DNA of 64,000 nt from Mycolicibacterium hippocampi (GTDB lineage Bacteria > Actinomycetota > Actinomycetes > Mycobacteriales > Mycobacteriaceae): the NCBI RefSeq assembly GCF_010723735.1, contig NZ_BLLB01000002.1:4836001-4900000 (forward strand), written 5' to 3'. Below the pieces are notes generated by a model. The model had not been told where the DNA came from and did not search any database. It was given only the letters and a program-made list of their open reading frames with translations. Position numbers and translations under genes: made by a program. Positions 43,556 to 54,381 of this stretch are shown here, in pieces; the stretch's first letter is position 1; every line of letters begins with the position of its first letter.

Positions 43556-44138
43556 AGCGGCCCCCGTCGATCAGGCTCAGCACCAGATACTCCTGCAACA
43601 CCGTCAGCCACTGGTACACGTCGAGGTGCCCGGCCATCGGATGGTCGGCGGGCAGCCGATCGGGCCCGTCGGCGCCGATGTCGAGCATCGTGCCCAACGC
43701 CAACCGCACGTCGTTGACAGCGGTGGCCCAGGCCTGCGCGTCGTCCTCGGTCAGTTCGAACTTCCCGCCGCCCGCCGGGACGGTGTCCAGCAGGCGTTGC
43801 GCCGCTTCACGTTTCGCGTCGATGATGGCCGGCTCGTGCAGGCCGCGCAGCGCGCTGTTGAGACTCTCCGCGGCACCGGACCCGGCAGGATGTTCGGTCG
43901 CCGGCCGATAGAAGTCCGGCAGCAGACGCTTCATCGTATCGTCTTCCGGCGGAACCGAATTGCCAGTTCGAATTCCGGTGATCTCGGCAAGCTCGTCGGT
44001 CGGAGCCGAGGACTGGCGATCCTCGAGCATTCCGAGCAGGGAGGTCACCAGGCTGCTCAACAACTCGGCTTCGTGTGCGGCCAGCGCCGACCGCAACCGC
44101 GGGCCGTCGGCGCCCTCGACCCGCTTCCACTTACGCAC
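43554..44138 (-). CDS. DUF2017 protein (Rv1332 homologue)
   Basis: This 194-aa, mostly helical, acidic protein opens with KWKRVEGADGPRLRSALAAHEAELL and contains PDFYRPATEHPAGSGAAESLN. No enzyme motif is seen. It follows clpS by 7 bp in the order kept across actinobacteria, so a link to ClpS/Clp proteolysis has been suggested by context only. Start GTG. Confidence 0.83.
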   Translation of the reverse strand: MRKWKRVEGADGPRLRSALAAHEAELLSSLVTSLLGMLEDRQSSAPTDELAEITGIRTGNSVPPEDDTMKRLLPDFYRPATEHPAGSGAAESLNSALRGLHEPAIIDAKREAAQRLLDTVPAGGGKFELTEDDAQAWATAVNDVRLALGTMLDIGADGPDRLPADHPMAGHLDVYQWLTVLQEYLVLSLIDGGR

Positions 44139-44145
44139 AATCTCC

Positions 44146-44460
44146 TCAGCGGTCCTGTTGCAGCGTCGCCCACAACCCGGCGGCGTGGAGCTTGGACACG
44201 TCGATCTCCATCGACTCCCGACTGCCCGCCGAGACCACCGCCTTGCCCTCGTTGTGGACCTGCAGCATCAGCTTGGTGGCATGCGGTTCGGAGTAGCCGA
44301 ACAGCTTCTGCAACACATAGGTCACGTAGGTCATCAGATTCACCGGATCGTCCCAGACCAGCGTCACCCACGGGCTGTCGGGGGCGACCTCGTCCCGCGG
44401 GACGGTGGCGACGTCGCGTTCTTCGCGGGTTCCCGGACGGGCCTTCGCCGGCGTGACCAT
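44146..44460 (-). CDS. clpS: ATP-dependent Clp protease adaptor ClpS
   Basis: The 104-aa protein has [44 protein letters not shown] and [11 protein letters not shown], the full ClpS core that hands N-degron substrates to ClpC/ClpP. ATG 44460 has TATTCT 7 bases upstream and no ribosome site. Confidence 0.95.
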   Translation of the reverse strand: MVTPAKARPGTREERDVATVPRDEVAPDSPWVTLVWDDPVNLMTYVTYVLQKLFGYSEPHATKLMLQVHNEGKAVVSAGSRESMEIDVSKLHAAGLWATLQQDR

Positions 44461-44467
44461 GCGCCCA

Positions 44468-44507
44468 AGAATACCGGGGCCACATCCGTGCGCCGAACCG
44501 ATACGGT
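44468..44507. promoter_or_regulatory. Compact divergent leaderless promoters of clpS and pncB
   Basis: In a 53-bp gap the minus-strand hexamer TATTCT (44468-44473) stands 7 bases before the clpS ATG, and the plus-strand hexamer TACGGT (44502-44507) stands 6 bases before the pncB GTG. Neither gene has a Shine-Dalgarno sequence. Confidence 0.6.
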
Positions 44508-44513
44508 TGACGG

Positions 44514-45869
44514 GTGACTGGATCGCCCCCGGCCTCGTCTCCGGGTCTGCCGCTGGGGCTGCTGACCGACAAGTACGAACTGACGATGCTCGCCGCGGCA
44601 TTGCAGGACGGTACCGCGCACCGGCGCGCCACGTTCGAGGTGTTCGCCCGGCGCCTTCCCGAAGGACGGCGCTACGGCGTCACCGCCGGTACCGCCAGAC
44701 TCGTGGAAGCGTTGCAGGAGTTCAGGTTCGACGCACCCACGGTGAACTCACTGGACGACTTCCTAAACACCGACACCCTCGAGTACCTGGCAGGGTACCG
44801 GTTTCGGGGCGACATCGACGGCTACCCGGAGGGCGAGCTGTACTTCCCCGGGTCGCCGGTGCTGTCCGTTCACGGAACCTTCGCCGAATGCGTGCTCCTC
44901 GAGACGCTGACGCTGTCGATCTTCAACCACGACACCGCCGTCGCCTCGGCCGCTGCCCGCATGGTCGGCGCCGCCGACGGCCGCCCCCTGATCGAGATGG
45001 GCTCCCGGCGCACCCACGAACACGCCGCCGTCGCAGCGGCACGCGCGGCCTACCTCGCCGGATTCGCCGGATCGTCGAACTTGGAGGCCAAGCGCCGTTA
45101 CGGGGTGCCGGCGCTCGGGACGAGCGCCCACGCCTTCACGCTGCTGTACACCACCGACGGCGAGGGGCAGTCGCCGTCGGACTGGGAGAAGGCGGCGTTC
45201 CGAGCCCAGGTCGCTGCACTGGGTGTCGAGACGACGCTGCTGGTGGACACCTACGACATCACCACCGGGGTCGCCAACGCCGTCGAGGTCGCGGGGCCCC
45301 GACTGGGGGCCGTCCGCATCGACTCCGGCGACCTCGGTGTACTGGCCCGTCAGGTACGCGAACAGCTCGACGGTCTCGGCGCCACCGAGACCCGGATCGT
45401 GGTCTCCGGCGACCTGGACGAGTTCGCCATCGCCGCACTTCGCGCCGAACCCGTCGACTCCTACGGTGTCGGCACGTCGGTGGTCACCGGATCGGGCGCC
45501 CCGACCGCCAACATGGTCTACAAGCTGGTCGAAGTCGACGACATCCCCGTCGAGAAACGCAGCAGCCACAAGGAATCTTACGGCGGGCGCAAATGCGCGG
45601 CCCGGGTGGCCAAGGGATCCGGGACCGTCGTCGAGGAAGTCGTGTACCCGGCCGACGAACCACCGCCCCCATCCCCGGGCCTGGTCTGGCGACAGCTGAC
45701 GGCACCGCTGGTGCGCGGCGGGGAGCCGGTCGCCGACCTCGACGTGCACGCCGCGCGGGAACGCGTCGGCGAGGGTCTGCACAGCCTTCCGTGGGACGGT
45801 CTGAAGCTCTCCAAAGGAGACCCGGCGATTCCGACTCGGCTGATCGCGCCGACACGGCGCGGACGCTGA
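44514..45869 (+). CDS. pncB: Nicotinate phosphoribosyltransferase
   Basis: The 451-aa enzyme of NAD salvage opens with [18 protein letters not shown], has [38 protein letters not shown] and [17 protein letters not shown]. It condenses nicotinate with PRPP. Matches pncB1 (Rv1330c) by position and length. Confidence 0.94.
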   Translation: MTGSPPASSPGLPLGLLTDKYELTMLAAALQDGTAHRRATFEVFARRLPEGRRYGVTAGTARLVEALQEFRFDAPTVNSLDDFLNTDTLEYLAGYRFRGDIDGYPEGELYFPGSPVLSVHGTFAECVLLETLTLSIFNHDTAVASAAARMVGAADGRPLIEMGSRRTHEHAAVAAARAAYLAGFAGSSNLEAKRRYGVPALGTSAHAFTLLYTTDGEGQSPSDWEKAAFRAQVAALGVETTLLVDTYDITTGVANAVEVAGPRLGAVRIDSGDLGVLARQVREQLDGLGATETRIVVSGDLDEFAIAALRAEPVDSYGVGTSVVTGSGAPTANMVYKLVEVDDIPVEKRSSHKESYGGRKCAARVAKGSGTVVEEVVYPADEPPPPSPGLVWRQLTAPLVRGGEPVADLDVHAARERVGEGLHSLPWDGLKLSKGDPAIPTRLIAPTRRGR

Positions 45870-45884
45870 GAAACGGGGCTGCGG

Positions 45885-47885
45885 ATGCCTGAGGTCACCG
45901 AGCTGCTGGCCCACGCTGTGGCCGCACTGGGCGGGACGGAACGCGCCGGGCAGATCGCCATGGCCGAGGCGGTGACCAATGCTTTCGCACGCGGTGAGCA
46001 CCTCGCGGTACAGGCAGGCACCGGCACCGGCAAGTCGCTGGCCTACCTGGTGCCCGCGGTCGCGCACTCGCTGGCAGATCACCGCCCCGTGGTCGTGTCG
46101 ACCGCGACCATCGCCCTGCAACGTCAGCTGGTCGACCGCGACCTGCCTCGACTCGCCGACTCGCTGGCCGGCTCACTGCCCCGCAGGCCGGAGTTCGCTC
46201 TTCTCAAGGGGCGGGGGAACTACCTGTGTCTCAACAAGATTCACAACGGCAGTCAAGCGGGCTCCGACGGCGCTCCGCCGGCACCGGAGGACCTACCGCA
46301 GGAGGAACTCTTCTCCCCCGTCGCGGCCAGCGCCCTGGGGCGCGACGTGGCGCGGCTGATCAAGTGGTCGTCGAGCACCGAGACCGGCGACCGTGACGAG
46401 CTGGCCCCCGGGGTCCCCGACCGGTCGTGGTCGCAGGTCAGCGTGTCGGCTCGGGAATGCATCGGGGTGTCCCGCTGCCCGTTCGGCACCGATTGTTTCG
46501 CCGAACGCGCCCGCGACCGGGCCGGCCACGCCGATATCGTCGTCACCAACCACGCCTTGCTGGCGATCGACGCGATCGGCGAGGCCAACGTCCTGCCCGA
46601 GCACGACCTGCTGATCGTCGACGAGGCCCACGAGTTGGTGGACCGGGTCACCGGCGTGGCGACCGCAGAGCTCTCGGCGGCGTCGTTGGGCATCGCGCAG
46701 CGCCGCGCGGCCCGGATAGTCGCCCCCGAACTCGCACAGCGGCTGGAGGGGGCGATCGCGACGTTCTCCTCGGCGCTGTTCGACGCCCGGCCGGGCCGCA
46801 TCGACGTACTCGACGAGGAGCTGACGAATTACCTGACGGTGCTGCGGGACGCCGCGGCAGGGGCCAGGACCTCGATCGACACCGCACCCAATGACCCGAA
46901 GGCCGCCGCGGCGCGCGCCGAGGCGGCGACCGCGCTCTCCGACGTCGCCGACACCGCGTCCCGGGTCCTCAGCTCTTTTGTTCCCGCCATCCCCGACCGC
47001 TCCGACGTGGTGTGGATCGAGCAGACCGAGGATGCCCGCGCCGGTGCCCGCTCGACCCTGCGGGTGGCCCCGCTGTCGGTGGCAGGCCTGTTGCGCGCCA
47101 GCCTGTTCGGCCGTTCGACTGCGGTGCTGACGTCGGCCACGCTGACCGTCGGCGGCAACTTCGACGCGATGGCCTCGGCGTGGGGCCTCGATCGCGGCGA
47201 CGAGGCCGAAGTCACGTGGCGGGGCATCGACGTGGGCTCCCCGTTCGACCACGCCAGATCGGGGATCCTCTACGTCGCGGCGCACCTGCCGCCGCCGGGG
47301 CGTGACGGCACCGGGTCGGCCGAGCAACTCGACGAGATCGAGTCGTTGATCGCCGCCGCCGGCGGACGCACACTCGGGCTGTTCTCCTCGATGCGGGCGG
47401 CCAAGGCCGCCGCCGAGATCATGCGGGACCGCCTGGACACCCCGGTGCTGTGCCAGGGTGAGGACACCACCTCGGCACTGGTGCAGCGCTTCGCGGACGA
47501 CGAGCCGACCTCGCTGTTCGGCACGTTGTCGCTGTGGCAGGGCGTCGACGTCCCCGGCCCGTCACTGTCGCTCGTGCTGATCGACCGGATTCCGTTCCCC
47601 CGACCCGACGATCCGCTGCTGACCGCCCGGCAACGGGCGGTGGCCGCGCGGGGCGGCAACGGTTTCATGGCCGTGGCCGCCGGCCACGCCGCGCTGCTGC
47701 TCGCCCAAGGCGCCGGCCGACTGTTACGCCGGGTGGACGACCGCGGCGTGGTCGCCGTTCTGGACTCGCGGATGGTGACCGCGCGCTACAGCGGGTTCCT
47801 CCGCGCGTCCCTGCCACCGTTCTGGGCGACGACCGACGGGGAGTCGGTGCGCGCGGCGCTGCAGCGGCTGCGAGCACCGGCCTGA
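45885..47885 (+). CDS. dinG: DinG-family iron-sulfur helicase
   Basis: This is a 666-aa XPD-like superfamily 2 helicase. It has VQAGTGTGKSLAYLVP (Walker A), LLIVDEAHELVD (DEAH), four Cys for a 4Fe-4S cluster (in GNYLCLN, ARECIG, VSRCPFG and TDCFAE), LTSATLTVGGN and QGAGRLLRRVDDRGVV (motif VI). It unwinds 5'-3' and acts on blocked or structured DNA. It follows pncB by 15 bp. Confidence 0.93.
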   Translation: MPEVTELLAHAVAALGGTERAGQIAMAEAVTNAFARGEHLAVQAGTGTGKSLAYLVPAVAHSLADHRPVVVSTATIALQRQLVDRDLPRLADSLAGSLPRRPEFALLKGRGNYLCLNKIHNGSQAGSDGAPPAPEDLPQEELFSPVAASALGRDVARLIKWSSSTETGDRDELAPGVPDRSWSQVSVSARECIGVSRCPFGTDCFAERARDRAGHADIVVTNHALLAIDAIGEANVLPEHDLLIVDEAHELVDRVTGVATAELSAASLGIAQRRAARIVAPELAQRLEGAIATFSSALFDARPGRIDVLDEELTNYLTVLRDAAAGARTSIDTAPNDPKAAAARAEAATALSDVADTASRVLSSFVPAIPDRSDVVWIEQTEDARAGARSTLRVAPLSVAGLLRASLFGRSTAVLTSATLTVGGNFDAMASAWGLDRGDEAEVTWRGIDVGSPFDHARSGILYVAAHLPPPGRDGTGSAEQLDEIESLIAAAGGRTLGLFSSMRAAKAAAEIMRDRLDTPVLCQGEDTTSALVQRFADDEPTSLFGTLSLWQGVDVPGPSLSLVLIDRIPFPRPDDPLLTARQRAVAARGGNGFMAVAAGHAALLLAQGAGRLLRRVDDRGVVAVLDSRMVTARYSGFLRASLPPFWATTDGESVRAALQRLRAPA

Positions 47886-47887
47886 GC

Positions 47888-47980
47888 GTGGCCGAATCCG
47901 CCTGCGCCAGGTGCGGGCATCCGCCGATTCACTATCCTGACTGCAACGTTGCGGTGCGTGCCGCCCAGGCCGCGCAGTGA
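47888..47980 (+). CDS. Putative 30-aa Cys/His microprotein
   Basis: A GTG two bases after the dinG stop opens 30 codons reading AESACARCGHPPIHYPDC and ending RAAQAAQ. CxxC, two His and a third Cys look like half a zinc knuckle. It is too short to judge by codon use. Translation by reinitiation after dinG is possible; it may also be chance. Confidence 0.35.
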   Translation: MAESACARCGHPPIHYPDCNVAVRAAQAAQ

Positions 47981-48000
47981 CCATCGGGAGGCTGTCGTCC

Positions 48001-49470
48001 ATGAGTCGATCCACGGGTCGGTACAGAAGGCGGCGTCACCTCGTCGGCGCCACGATCGCGACGTGCTCGGTGCTGCTCGGCAGCGCCTGCTCGACAACGC
48101 TGCAGGGCCAGGCGGTATCGGTGTTCGACGATCCGTTCAGCGTGGCCGGCATGCCGGCGACCGACGGGCCCACCGGCCTGCGGCCCAACGCCGAAGGGCC
48201 CACCCGGGACATCGAGGGCACCGACGGCGGCGAGATCGACCAACTGGCCGGAACCGCGATCAGTGACATCGAGCAGTACTGGGACGACGCCTACCCCGAG
48301 ACGTTCGACGACGACTTCACCCCGGCGCGGGCCGTGGTCTCCTGGGATGCCGCCGGCTTCGACGCGGAGTTCTGCGGCGACAGCACCTACGGGCTGGTCA
48401 ACGCCGGCTTCTGCTATCCCGACCGCACCCTGGGCTGGGACCGCGGCGAACTGCTGCCGTCCTTGCGGGCCGCGCACGGCGACATCGGTGTGGTGATGGT
48501 GCTCGCCCACGAGTACGGCCACGCCGTGGCGCGGCTGTCCGGCATGTCGAAGCGGGGCACCCCCACGTTGGTCAACGAGCAACAGGCGGACTGCCTGTCC
48601 GGCGCGTACATGCGCTGGGTGGCCGAAGACAACTCCCCGCGCTTCACGCTGAGCACCGGCGAAGGGCTCAACAACGTGCTGGCGGGCGTCATCTCGTTCC
48701 GGGATCCGCTGCTCAACGAGGGTGATCCCGATGCCGGATACGACGAGCACGGCTCGGCGTTCGAGCGGGTCTCGGCGTTTCAGTTCGGCTTCACCGACGG
48801 CCCGGCGGCCTGCGCGGCGATCGACCTGCGGGAGATCGGCCAGCGGCGTGGCGATCTCCCGGTGCTGCTGCCCGAGGACCAGACGGGCGAGCTCGCGGTG
48901 ACCGAGGACTCGGTGCGCTCCATCATCGATGCGATGGGGGTCCTGTTCGAGCCCGCCGACCCCCCCGCACTGAGCTTCGACCCCGCCGACGCAGAGAACT
49001 GCGGCGATGTCAGGCCCAGCCCGCCGGCATCGTTCTGCCCCTCCAGGAACACCATCGTCGTCGACCTGCCGGGGCTCGAGATACTCGGCACCCAGGGCAC
49101 CCCCCGCGATGGCAGCAACCTGGCCACCGGCGACAACATGGCCTATTCGGTGCTGGTGTCCCGTTACATGCTCGCTATCCAGCTCGAACACGGCGGAGTT
49201 GAGCTCGACACCGCCGCCGCCGCGTTGCGTACGGCCTGCCTGAGCGGGGTGGCGACGGTGAAGATGAGCAAGGAGGTCACCACCCCCGACGGCAACACCA
49301 TCGCGCTGACCGCAGGCGACATCGACGAGGCGGTGTCGGGGATCCTGACCAACGGCCTGGTGGCCAGCGACGTCAACGGCGAGTCCGTGCCGTCCGGGTT
49401 CTCCCGGATCGATGCGTTCCGGGTCGGTGTTCTCGGCGACGCGCAGCGCTGCTTCAAGCGGTTCCGGTGA
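48001..49470 (+). CDS. Putative zinc metallopeptidase, exported lipoprotein-like
   Basis: The 489-aa protein has a basic signal (GRYRRRRHLVGATIATCSVLL) ending LLGSAC, an imperfect lipobox with Cys30. Near residue 175 there is VLAHEYGHAVARLSGM, an HExxH zinc motif, followed by EQQADCLSGAYM with a likely third ligand. This layout is that of neutral zinc metallopeptidases (YpfJ-like). GGGAGG stands before ATG 48001; an in-frame ATG eight codons earlier has no ribosome site. Confidence 0.82.
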   Translation: MSRSTGRYRRRRHLVGATIATCSVLLGSACSTTLQGQAVSVFDDPFSVAGMPATDGPTGLRPNAEGPTRDIEGTDGGEIDQLAGTAISDIEQYWDDAYPETFDDDFTPARAVVSWDAAGFDAEFCGDSTYGLVNAGFCYPDRTLGWDRGELLPSLRAAHGDIGVVMVLAHEYGHAVARLSGMSKRGTPTLVNEQQADCLSGAYMRWVAEDNSPRFTLSTGEGLNNVLAGVISFRDPLLNEGDPDAGYDEHGSAFERVSAFQFGFTDGPAACAAIDLREIGQRRGDLPVLLPEDQTGELAVTEDSVRSIIDAMGVLFEPADPPALSFDPADAENCGDVRPSPPASFCPSRNTIVVDLPGLEILGTQGTPRDGSNLATGDNMAYSVLVSRYMLAIQLEHGGVELDTAAAALRTACLSGVATVKMSKEVTTPDGNTIALTAGDIDEAVSGILTNGLVASDVNGESVPSGFSRIDAFRVGVLGDAQRCFKRFR

Positions 49471-49473
49471 CCG

Positions 49474-52107
49474 TCACGCGAGCGTGACCAGACCGAGTTC
49501 GTTGTCGGCGGCGAGCAGCCGGTGGTGCGGCAGCACCCGGACGGTGTAACCGACCGAACCGGTGATGGGCAGCGGTGTGGTCGCCGTGAACATCTCCTTG
49601 CCGCCGTCGACGGCTCCGGTGTGCCGCATCGGTACGGCGACGGGATCGACCAGGGCTTCGGCAGCGTCGACGCGGCCGAGCACCGCCTGCACCGACACCT
49701 CTTCGGGCTGCAGTCCGGCAAGGTCCACCTGCGCGGTCAGCGTGAGTTGCGAACCCAGCAACGGCGTGTCGGGCAGCCCGTAGCTGTCCACGTCGGTGAT
49801 CTCGATCTGCGGCCAGGCCCGGTGGACGCGATGCCGGTACTGCGCGAGTTCGCGGGCAGCGCCGAACGGTGCGTCGAAATCGCCGGCGCTGGAACTGCCG
49901 GGTTCGATCGTCCGCCGTAGCGACCGGGCCGCCGGGATGTAGTACTTCTCGGTGTAGTCCTGCACCATCCGCGACGCCAGCACCTTGGGGCCGAGCACCT
50001 GCAGGGTGTGGCGGACCATCTCGACCCAACGTGTCGGGATCCCGCCTTCGTCCCGGTCGTAGAACTTGGGCGCCACCGTCTGCTCGAGCAGGTCGTAGAG
50101 GGCGGACGCCTCGATGTCGTCACGCCGGTCCTCGTCGGCCAGCCCGTCGGCGGTCGGAATCTCCCATCCGTTCTCGCCGTCGAACCACTCGTCCCACCAC
50201 CCGTCCCGGATCGACAGGTTCAGCCCGCCGTTGAGCGCACTCTTCATCCCGGAGGTGCCGCACGCCTCGAGCGGCCGCAACGGGTTGTTCAGCCAGACAT
50301 CACAGCCGTAGTACAGCTGCCGGGCCATCGACATGTCGTAGTCGGGAAGAAACGCGATGCGGTGACGCACTTGCGGGCGGTCGGCGAAGCGCACCACCTG
50401 TTGGATCAGCGCTTTGCCTCCCTCGTCGGCCGGATGCGCTTTACCCGCAACTATCAATTGGATCGGGCGTTTGTCGTCGAGGAGCAACTTCTCCAGCCGG
50501 TCCGGATCTCGCAGCATCAACGTCAGGCGCTTGTAGGTGGGCACCCGGCGGGCGAACCCGATGGTCAGTACCGCCGGATCGAAAGCCGTTGCAGTCCAAC
50601 CCAGTTCGGCCTCCGCAGCGCCGCGCTCGAGCCAGGAACGCCGGATCCGGGCGCGTACGTCCTGGACCAGTGCCTCCCGCAACTGAGAACGTATCCACCA
50701 CATGTGTCCGGGGTCGACCTTCTTGAGCCGCTCCCAGGTCTGCGGTTCGCGCAGCGAGCTCAGGTCGTCGCTGCCCAGCAACTCACGGCCCAGCTCCGTC
50801 CACTGCGGCGCGGCCCAGGTGGGCGCGTGCACACCGTTGGTGATCGAGCCGATCGGCACCTCCGCCTGGTCGAATCCGGGCCACAGGTCGTTGAACATCC
50901 CGCGGCTGACGTGCCCGTGCAACAGCGACACCCCGTTGGCGCGCTGAGCCAGCCGAAGACCCATGTGGGCCATGTTGAACTTGGTTGCGTCGTCTTCGTC
51001 GCCGAAGGCGACGATGCGGTCGACGGGCACACCGGGCAACAGTCGCGAACCCACCGCCCCCGGATCCGGCCCGAAGTAGCGTTCGACCAACTCGACCGGA
51101 AAACGGTCGATGCCGGCCGGAACCGGCGTGTGGGTGGTGAACACCGTCGACGCGCGGACGACGGTGAGCGCGGTGTCGAAGTCCAGCCCGGCCTCGATGA
51201 GCTCGCGAATGCGTTCCGCACCCAGGAAACCGGCGTGCCCCTCGTTCATGTGGAACACCTCGGGCGACGGCAGACCCTCGGCGGCGGTGAACGCCCGGAT
51301 GGCCCGGACCCCGCCGATGCCGGCGAGGATCTCCTGCCGTATCCGGTGCTCCTGGTCGCCGCCGTAGAGCCGGTCGGTGACCCCGCGCAGGTCGTGTTCG
51401 TTCTCGGGGATGTCGGAATCGAGCAGCAGCAACGGAATTCGGCCTACCTGCGCGATCCAGATACGTGCGGCGAGCTGTGCATCGTCGGGCAGGGCCAACT
51501 CGATCAGGATCGCCTCGCCCGACGCGTCGACGAGCAGGCGCAGCGGCAGACCCTGCGGATCGAGCGACGGATAGCTCTCACGCTGCCACCCGTCGGCGGT
51601 CAACGACTGCCTGAAGTACCCCGACCGGTAGTGCAGCCCCACCGCGATCAGTGGAAGGCCCAGGTCCGAGGCCGACTTGAGGTGATCACCGGCGAGGATT
51701 CCCAGGCCGCCCGAGTAGTTCGGAAGCACCTCGGCGACGCCGAACTCCATCGAGAAGTAAGCGATGCCCTTGGGCAGCGCACCGTCGGCACCGCCGCCGG
51801 TCTCGGCGGCGAGCTGCTGATACCACAGCGGCCTGCTCAGATAGTCGTCGAGATCAGCGGCCAGGGCGTCGAGGCGCTGCACGAACGACTCGTCGCGGGC
51901 CAACTCGTCGACTCTCTCCGGGCCGACGTGACCGAGCATCGACACCGGATCGCAGCCGACCTGTTTCCACAGCGCGGGATCCATGGTTTCGAACAAATCC
52001 TGGGTCGGCTTGTCCCACGACCACCGCAGATTGCTGGAGAGCTGTTCGAGCGCGCGGAGCCGCTCAGGGAGGTGGGCGCGGACGGTGAACCGGCGGAGAG
52101 CTTTCAC
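49474..52107 (-). CDS. glgP: Alpha-glucan phosphorylase
   Basis: The 877-aa phosphorylase has SSNLRWSWDKPTQDLF, FSMEFGVAEVLPNYSGGLGILAGDHLKS split over residues 95-125, FHMNEGHAGFL, and NPLRPLEACGTSGMKSALNGG near the PLP site. It releases glucose 1-phosphate from alpha-glucan. GTG 52107 follows TAAGGT by eight bases (leaderless type); a TTG three codons earlier is the alternative. Divergent from glgE. Confidence 0.94.
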   Translation of the reverse strand: MKALRRFTVRAHLPERLRALEQLSSNLRWSWDKPTQDLFETMDPALWKQVGCDPVSMLGHVGPERVDELARDESFVQRLDALAADLDDYLSRPLWYQQLAAETGGGADGALPKGIAYFSMEFGVAEVLPNYSGGLGILAGDHLKSASDLGLPLIAVGLHYRSGYFRQSLTADGWQRESYPSLDPQGLPLRLLVDASGEAILIELALPDDAQLAARIWIAQVGRIPLLLLDSDIPENEHDLRGVTDRLYGGDQEHRIRQEILAGIGGVRAIRAFTAAEGLPSPEVFHMNEGHAGFLGAERIRELIEAGLDFDTALTVVRASTVFTTHTPVPAGIDRFPVELVERYFGPDPGAVGSRLLPGVPVDRIVAFGDEDDATKFNMAHMGLRLAQRANGVSLLHGHVSRGMFNDLWPGFDQAEVPIGSITNGVHAPTWAAPQWTELGRELLGSDDLSSLREPQTWERLKKVDPGHMWWIRSQLREALVQDVRARIRRSWLERGAAEAELGWTATAFDPAVLTIGFARRVPTYKRLTLMLRDPDRLEKLLLDDKRPIQLIVAGKAHPADEGGKALIQQVVRFADRPQVRHRIAFLPDYDMSMARQLYYGCDVWLNNPLRPLEACGTSGMKSALNGGLNLSIRDGWWDEWFDGENGWEIPTADGLADEDRRDDIEASALYDLLEQTVAPKFYDRDEGGIPTRWVEMVRHTLQVLGPKVLASRMVQDYTEKYYIPAARSLRRTIEPGSSSAGDFDAPFGAARELAQYRHRVHRAWPQIEITDVDSYGLPDTPLLGSQLTLTAQVDLAGLQPEEVSVQAVLGRVDAAEALVDPVAVPMRHTGAVDGGKEMFTATTPLPITGSVGYTVRVLPHHRLLAADNELGLVTLA

Positions 52108-52115
52108 GCGAGCCA

Positions 52116-52121
52116 ACCTTA
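52116..52121 (-). promoter_or_regulatory. -10 hexamer TAAGGT for glgP
   Basis: On the minus strand TAAGGT is followed by 8 bases and GTG 52107. The 182-bp divergent region to glgE otherwise shows no clear palindrome. Confidence 0.4.
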
Positions 52122-52289
52122 CTGACGTTGTGGCCCGCGCAGATCAGTTCGTAGGCGTCCGCTTCGGGCTCCGCGAGGTTGAGGTCCGCACTACGGTGGG
52201 TATAAGCGCCAGAGGGTCGAACAACCAGGCAGCGAACCAGACCAGACATCGACACGCGCGGCGCGCGCCGCACGGGCAAGGAGTGGCCA

Positions 52290-54377
52290 GTGACCGCCGG
52301 TCGGATCGAGATCGATGACGTTGCGCCCGTGGTATCCGGCGGACGGTTCCCGGCCAAGGCGGTCGTCGGCGAGGTGGTGCCGGTGACAGCGACGGTGTGG
52401 CGCGAAGGCCACGACGCAGTGTCCGCCACGCTGGTGGTGCGTTACCACGGGACGACCTATCCCCCGCTGGCCGACGAGCCACCCGGGCGGGTGCGGGCCC
52501 CTGAGCCGGTCCCGATCCAGGAACTGGTGAACGCGCCGCGGGTCCGCCCCGTCACCGTGCCGATGCTGCCGGGCAGCACACCAGATGTGTTCCACGGCCA
52601 GTTCAGTCCCGACGCCGTCGGCCTGTGGACCTACCGTGTCGACGGCTGGGGTGACCCGATCGCGACCTGGCGCCAGCATGTGATCGCCAAGCTGGACGCC
52701 GGCCAGAGTGAAGGCGAGTTGTCCAACGACCTGCTGGTGGGAGCCCGCCTGCTGGAACGCGCTGCGGCCGGGGTGCCGCGGCAGATGCGGTACCCGCTGA
52801 TCGAAGCCGCGGAGCGGCTGCGCGAACCCGGCGACCCGTTCTGGCGCGCGGGCCCGGCACTGGCACCCGACGTGACCGACCTGCTCTACCAGTATCCGTT
52901 GCGCGAGCTGATCACGCGGGACGAGCAGCACGGGGTGTGGGTGGATCGGCCGTTGGCACGGTTCAGTTCGTGGTACGAGTTCTTCCCCCGGTCGACCGGT
53001 GGGTGGGACAGTTCGGGTAACCCCGTGCACGGCACGTTCGCCACCGCAACCAAGGCGTTGCCCCGAATCGCCCGGATGGGTTTCGACATCGCCTACCTGC
53101 CGCCGATCCATCCGATCGGGAAGGTGCACCGCAAAGGGCGCAACAACAGCGTCACCGCCGCGCCTGACGACGTCGGCTCGCCCTGGGCGATCGGCAGCGA
53201 CGAGGGCGGGCACGATGCGGTGCACCCGGCGCTCGGCACCATCGAGGATTTCGACGAATTCGTCGCGGCCGCCCGCGACCACGGCCTGGAGGTGGCCCTC
53301 GACCTGGCGCTGCAATGCGCCCCCGACCACCCGTGGGCACAACAGCACCCGGAGTGGTTCACGGTGTTGCCGGACGGCACCATCGCCTACGCGGAGAACC
53401 CGCCGAAGAAGTACCAGGACATCTACCCCCTGAACTTCGACAACGACCCGGCCGGGTTGTACGAAGAAGTACTGCGGGTGGTGCGATACTGGATCTCTCA
53501 CGGCGTCAAGGTCTTCCGCGTCGACAACCCGCACACCAAGCCGCCGAACTTCTGGGCGTGGCTGATCGGCGAGGTCAAGAACGAAGATCCCGACGTGCTG
53601 TTCCTCGCGGAGGCGTTCACCCGGCCGGCGCGGCTGTTCGGGCTGGCCAAGCTCGGGTTCACCCAGTCCTACACGTACTTCACGTGGCGTACCGCCAAGT
53701 GGGAGCTGACCGAATTCGGCCAGTCGATCGCCGAGCACGCCGACTACAGCCGTCAGAGCCTGTGGGTGAACACGCCCGACATCCTGCACGAGAGCCTGCA
53801 GCACGGCGGGCCGGGCATGTTCGCGATCCGCGCGGTGCTGGCGGCGACGATGAGTCCCACGTGGGGGGTGTACTCGGGCTTTGAACTCTTCGAGCACCGC
53901 GCGGTCCGTGAGGGCAGCGAGGAGTATCTCAATTCCGAGAAGTACGAACTGCGCCCCCGCGATTTCGACGCGGCGATGGCCGACGGCGAGTCCCTCGAAC
54001 CGTTCTTGACCCGGCTCAACGAGGTCCGGCGCCTGCACCCCGCGCTGCAGCAGCTGCGCACCGTGACGTTCCACCACATCGACAACGACGCGCTGCTGGC
54101 CTACAGCAAGTTCGATCCGGAAACCGGGGATCAGGTGCTCGTGGTGGTCACCCTCAATCCGTTCGGCCCCGAGGAGGGCACGTTGTGGCTGGACATGGAC
54201 GCGCTGGGAATGGAGCAGCAGGACCGCTTCTGGGTGCGCGACGAGATCACCGGAGATGAATATCACTGGGGTCAGGGCAACTACGTTCGCCTCGAACCCG
54301 CCCGGGCGGTGGCGCATGTGCTCAACATGCCCCAGCTGCCCGCCGACCGACGACTGACCCTTCTGCGTAGGGAGTGA
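52290..54377 (+). CDS. glgE: Alpha-1,4-glucan:maltose-1-phosphate maltosyltransferase GlgE
   Basis: This 695-aa GH13 enzyme adds maltose from maltose 1-phosphate to alpha-glucan. Motifs: the N-terminal beta domain ([23 protein letters not shown] in pieces), [34 protein letters not shown] (nucleophile Asp), FLAEAFTRP (acid Glu) and [15 protein letters not shown] precedes the GTG. glgB starts 4 bp downstream, so the pair is an operon. Confidence 0.96.
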   Translation: MTAGRIEIDDVAPVVSGGRFPAKAVVGEVVPVTATVWREGHDAVSATLVVRYHGTTYPPLADEPPGRVRAPEPVPIQELVNAPRVRPVTVPMLPGSTPDVFHGQFSPDAVGLWTYRVDGWGDPIATWRQHVIAKLDAGQSEGELSNDLLVGARLLERAAAGVPRQMRYPLIEAAERLREPGDPFWRAGPALAPDVTDLLYQYPLRELITRDEQHGVWVDRPLARFSSWYEFFPRSTGGWDSSGNPVHGTFATATKALPRIARMGFDIAYLPPIHPIGKVHRKGRNNSVTAAPDDVGSPWAIGSDEGGHDAVHPALGTIEDFDEFVAAARDHGLEVALDLALQCAPDHPWAQQHPEWFTVLPDGTIAYAENPPKKYQDIYPLNFDNDPAGLYEEVLRVVRYWISHGVKVFRVDNPHTKPPNFWAWLIGEVKNEDPDVLFLAEAFTRPARLFGLAKLGFTQSYTYFTWRTAKWELTEFGQSIAEHADYSRQSLWVNTPDILHESLQHGGPGMFAIRAVLAATMSPTWGVYSGFELFEHRAVREGSEEYLNSEKYELRPRDFDAAMADGESLEPFLTRLNEVRRLHPALQQLRTVTFHHIDNDALLAYSKFDPETGDQVLVVVTLNPFGPEEGTLWLDMDALGMEQQDRFWVRDEITGDEYHWGQGNYVRLEPARAVAHVLNMPQLPADRRLTLLRRE

Positions 54378-54381
54378 CGAC

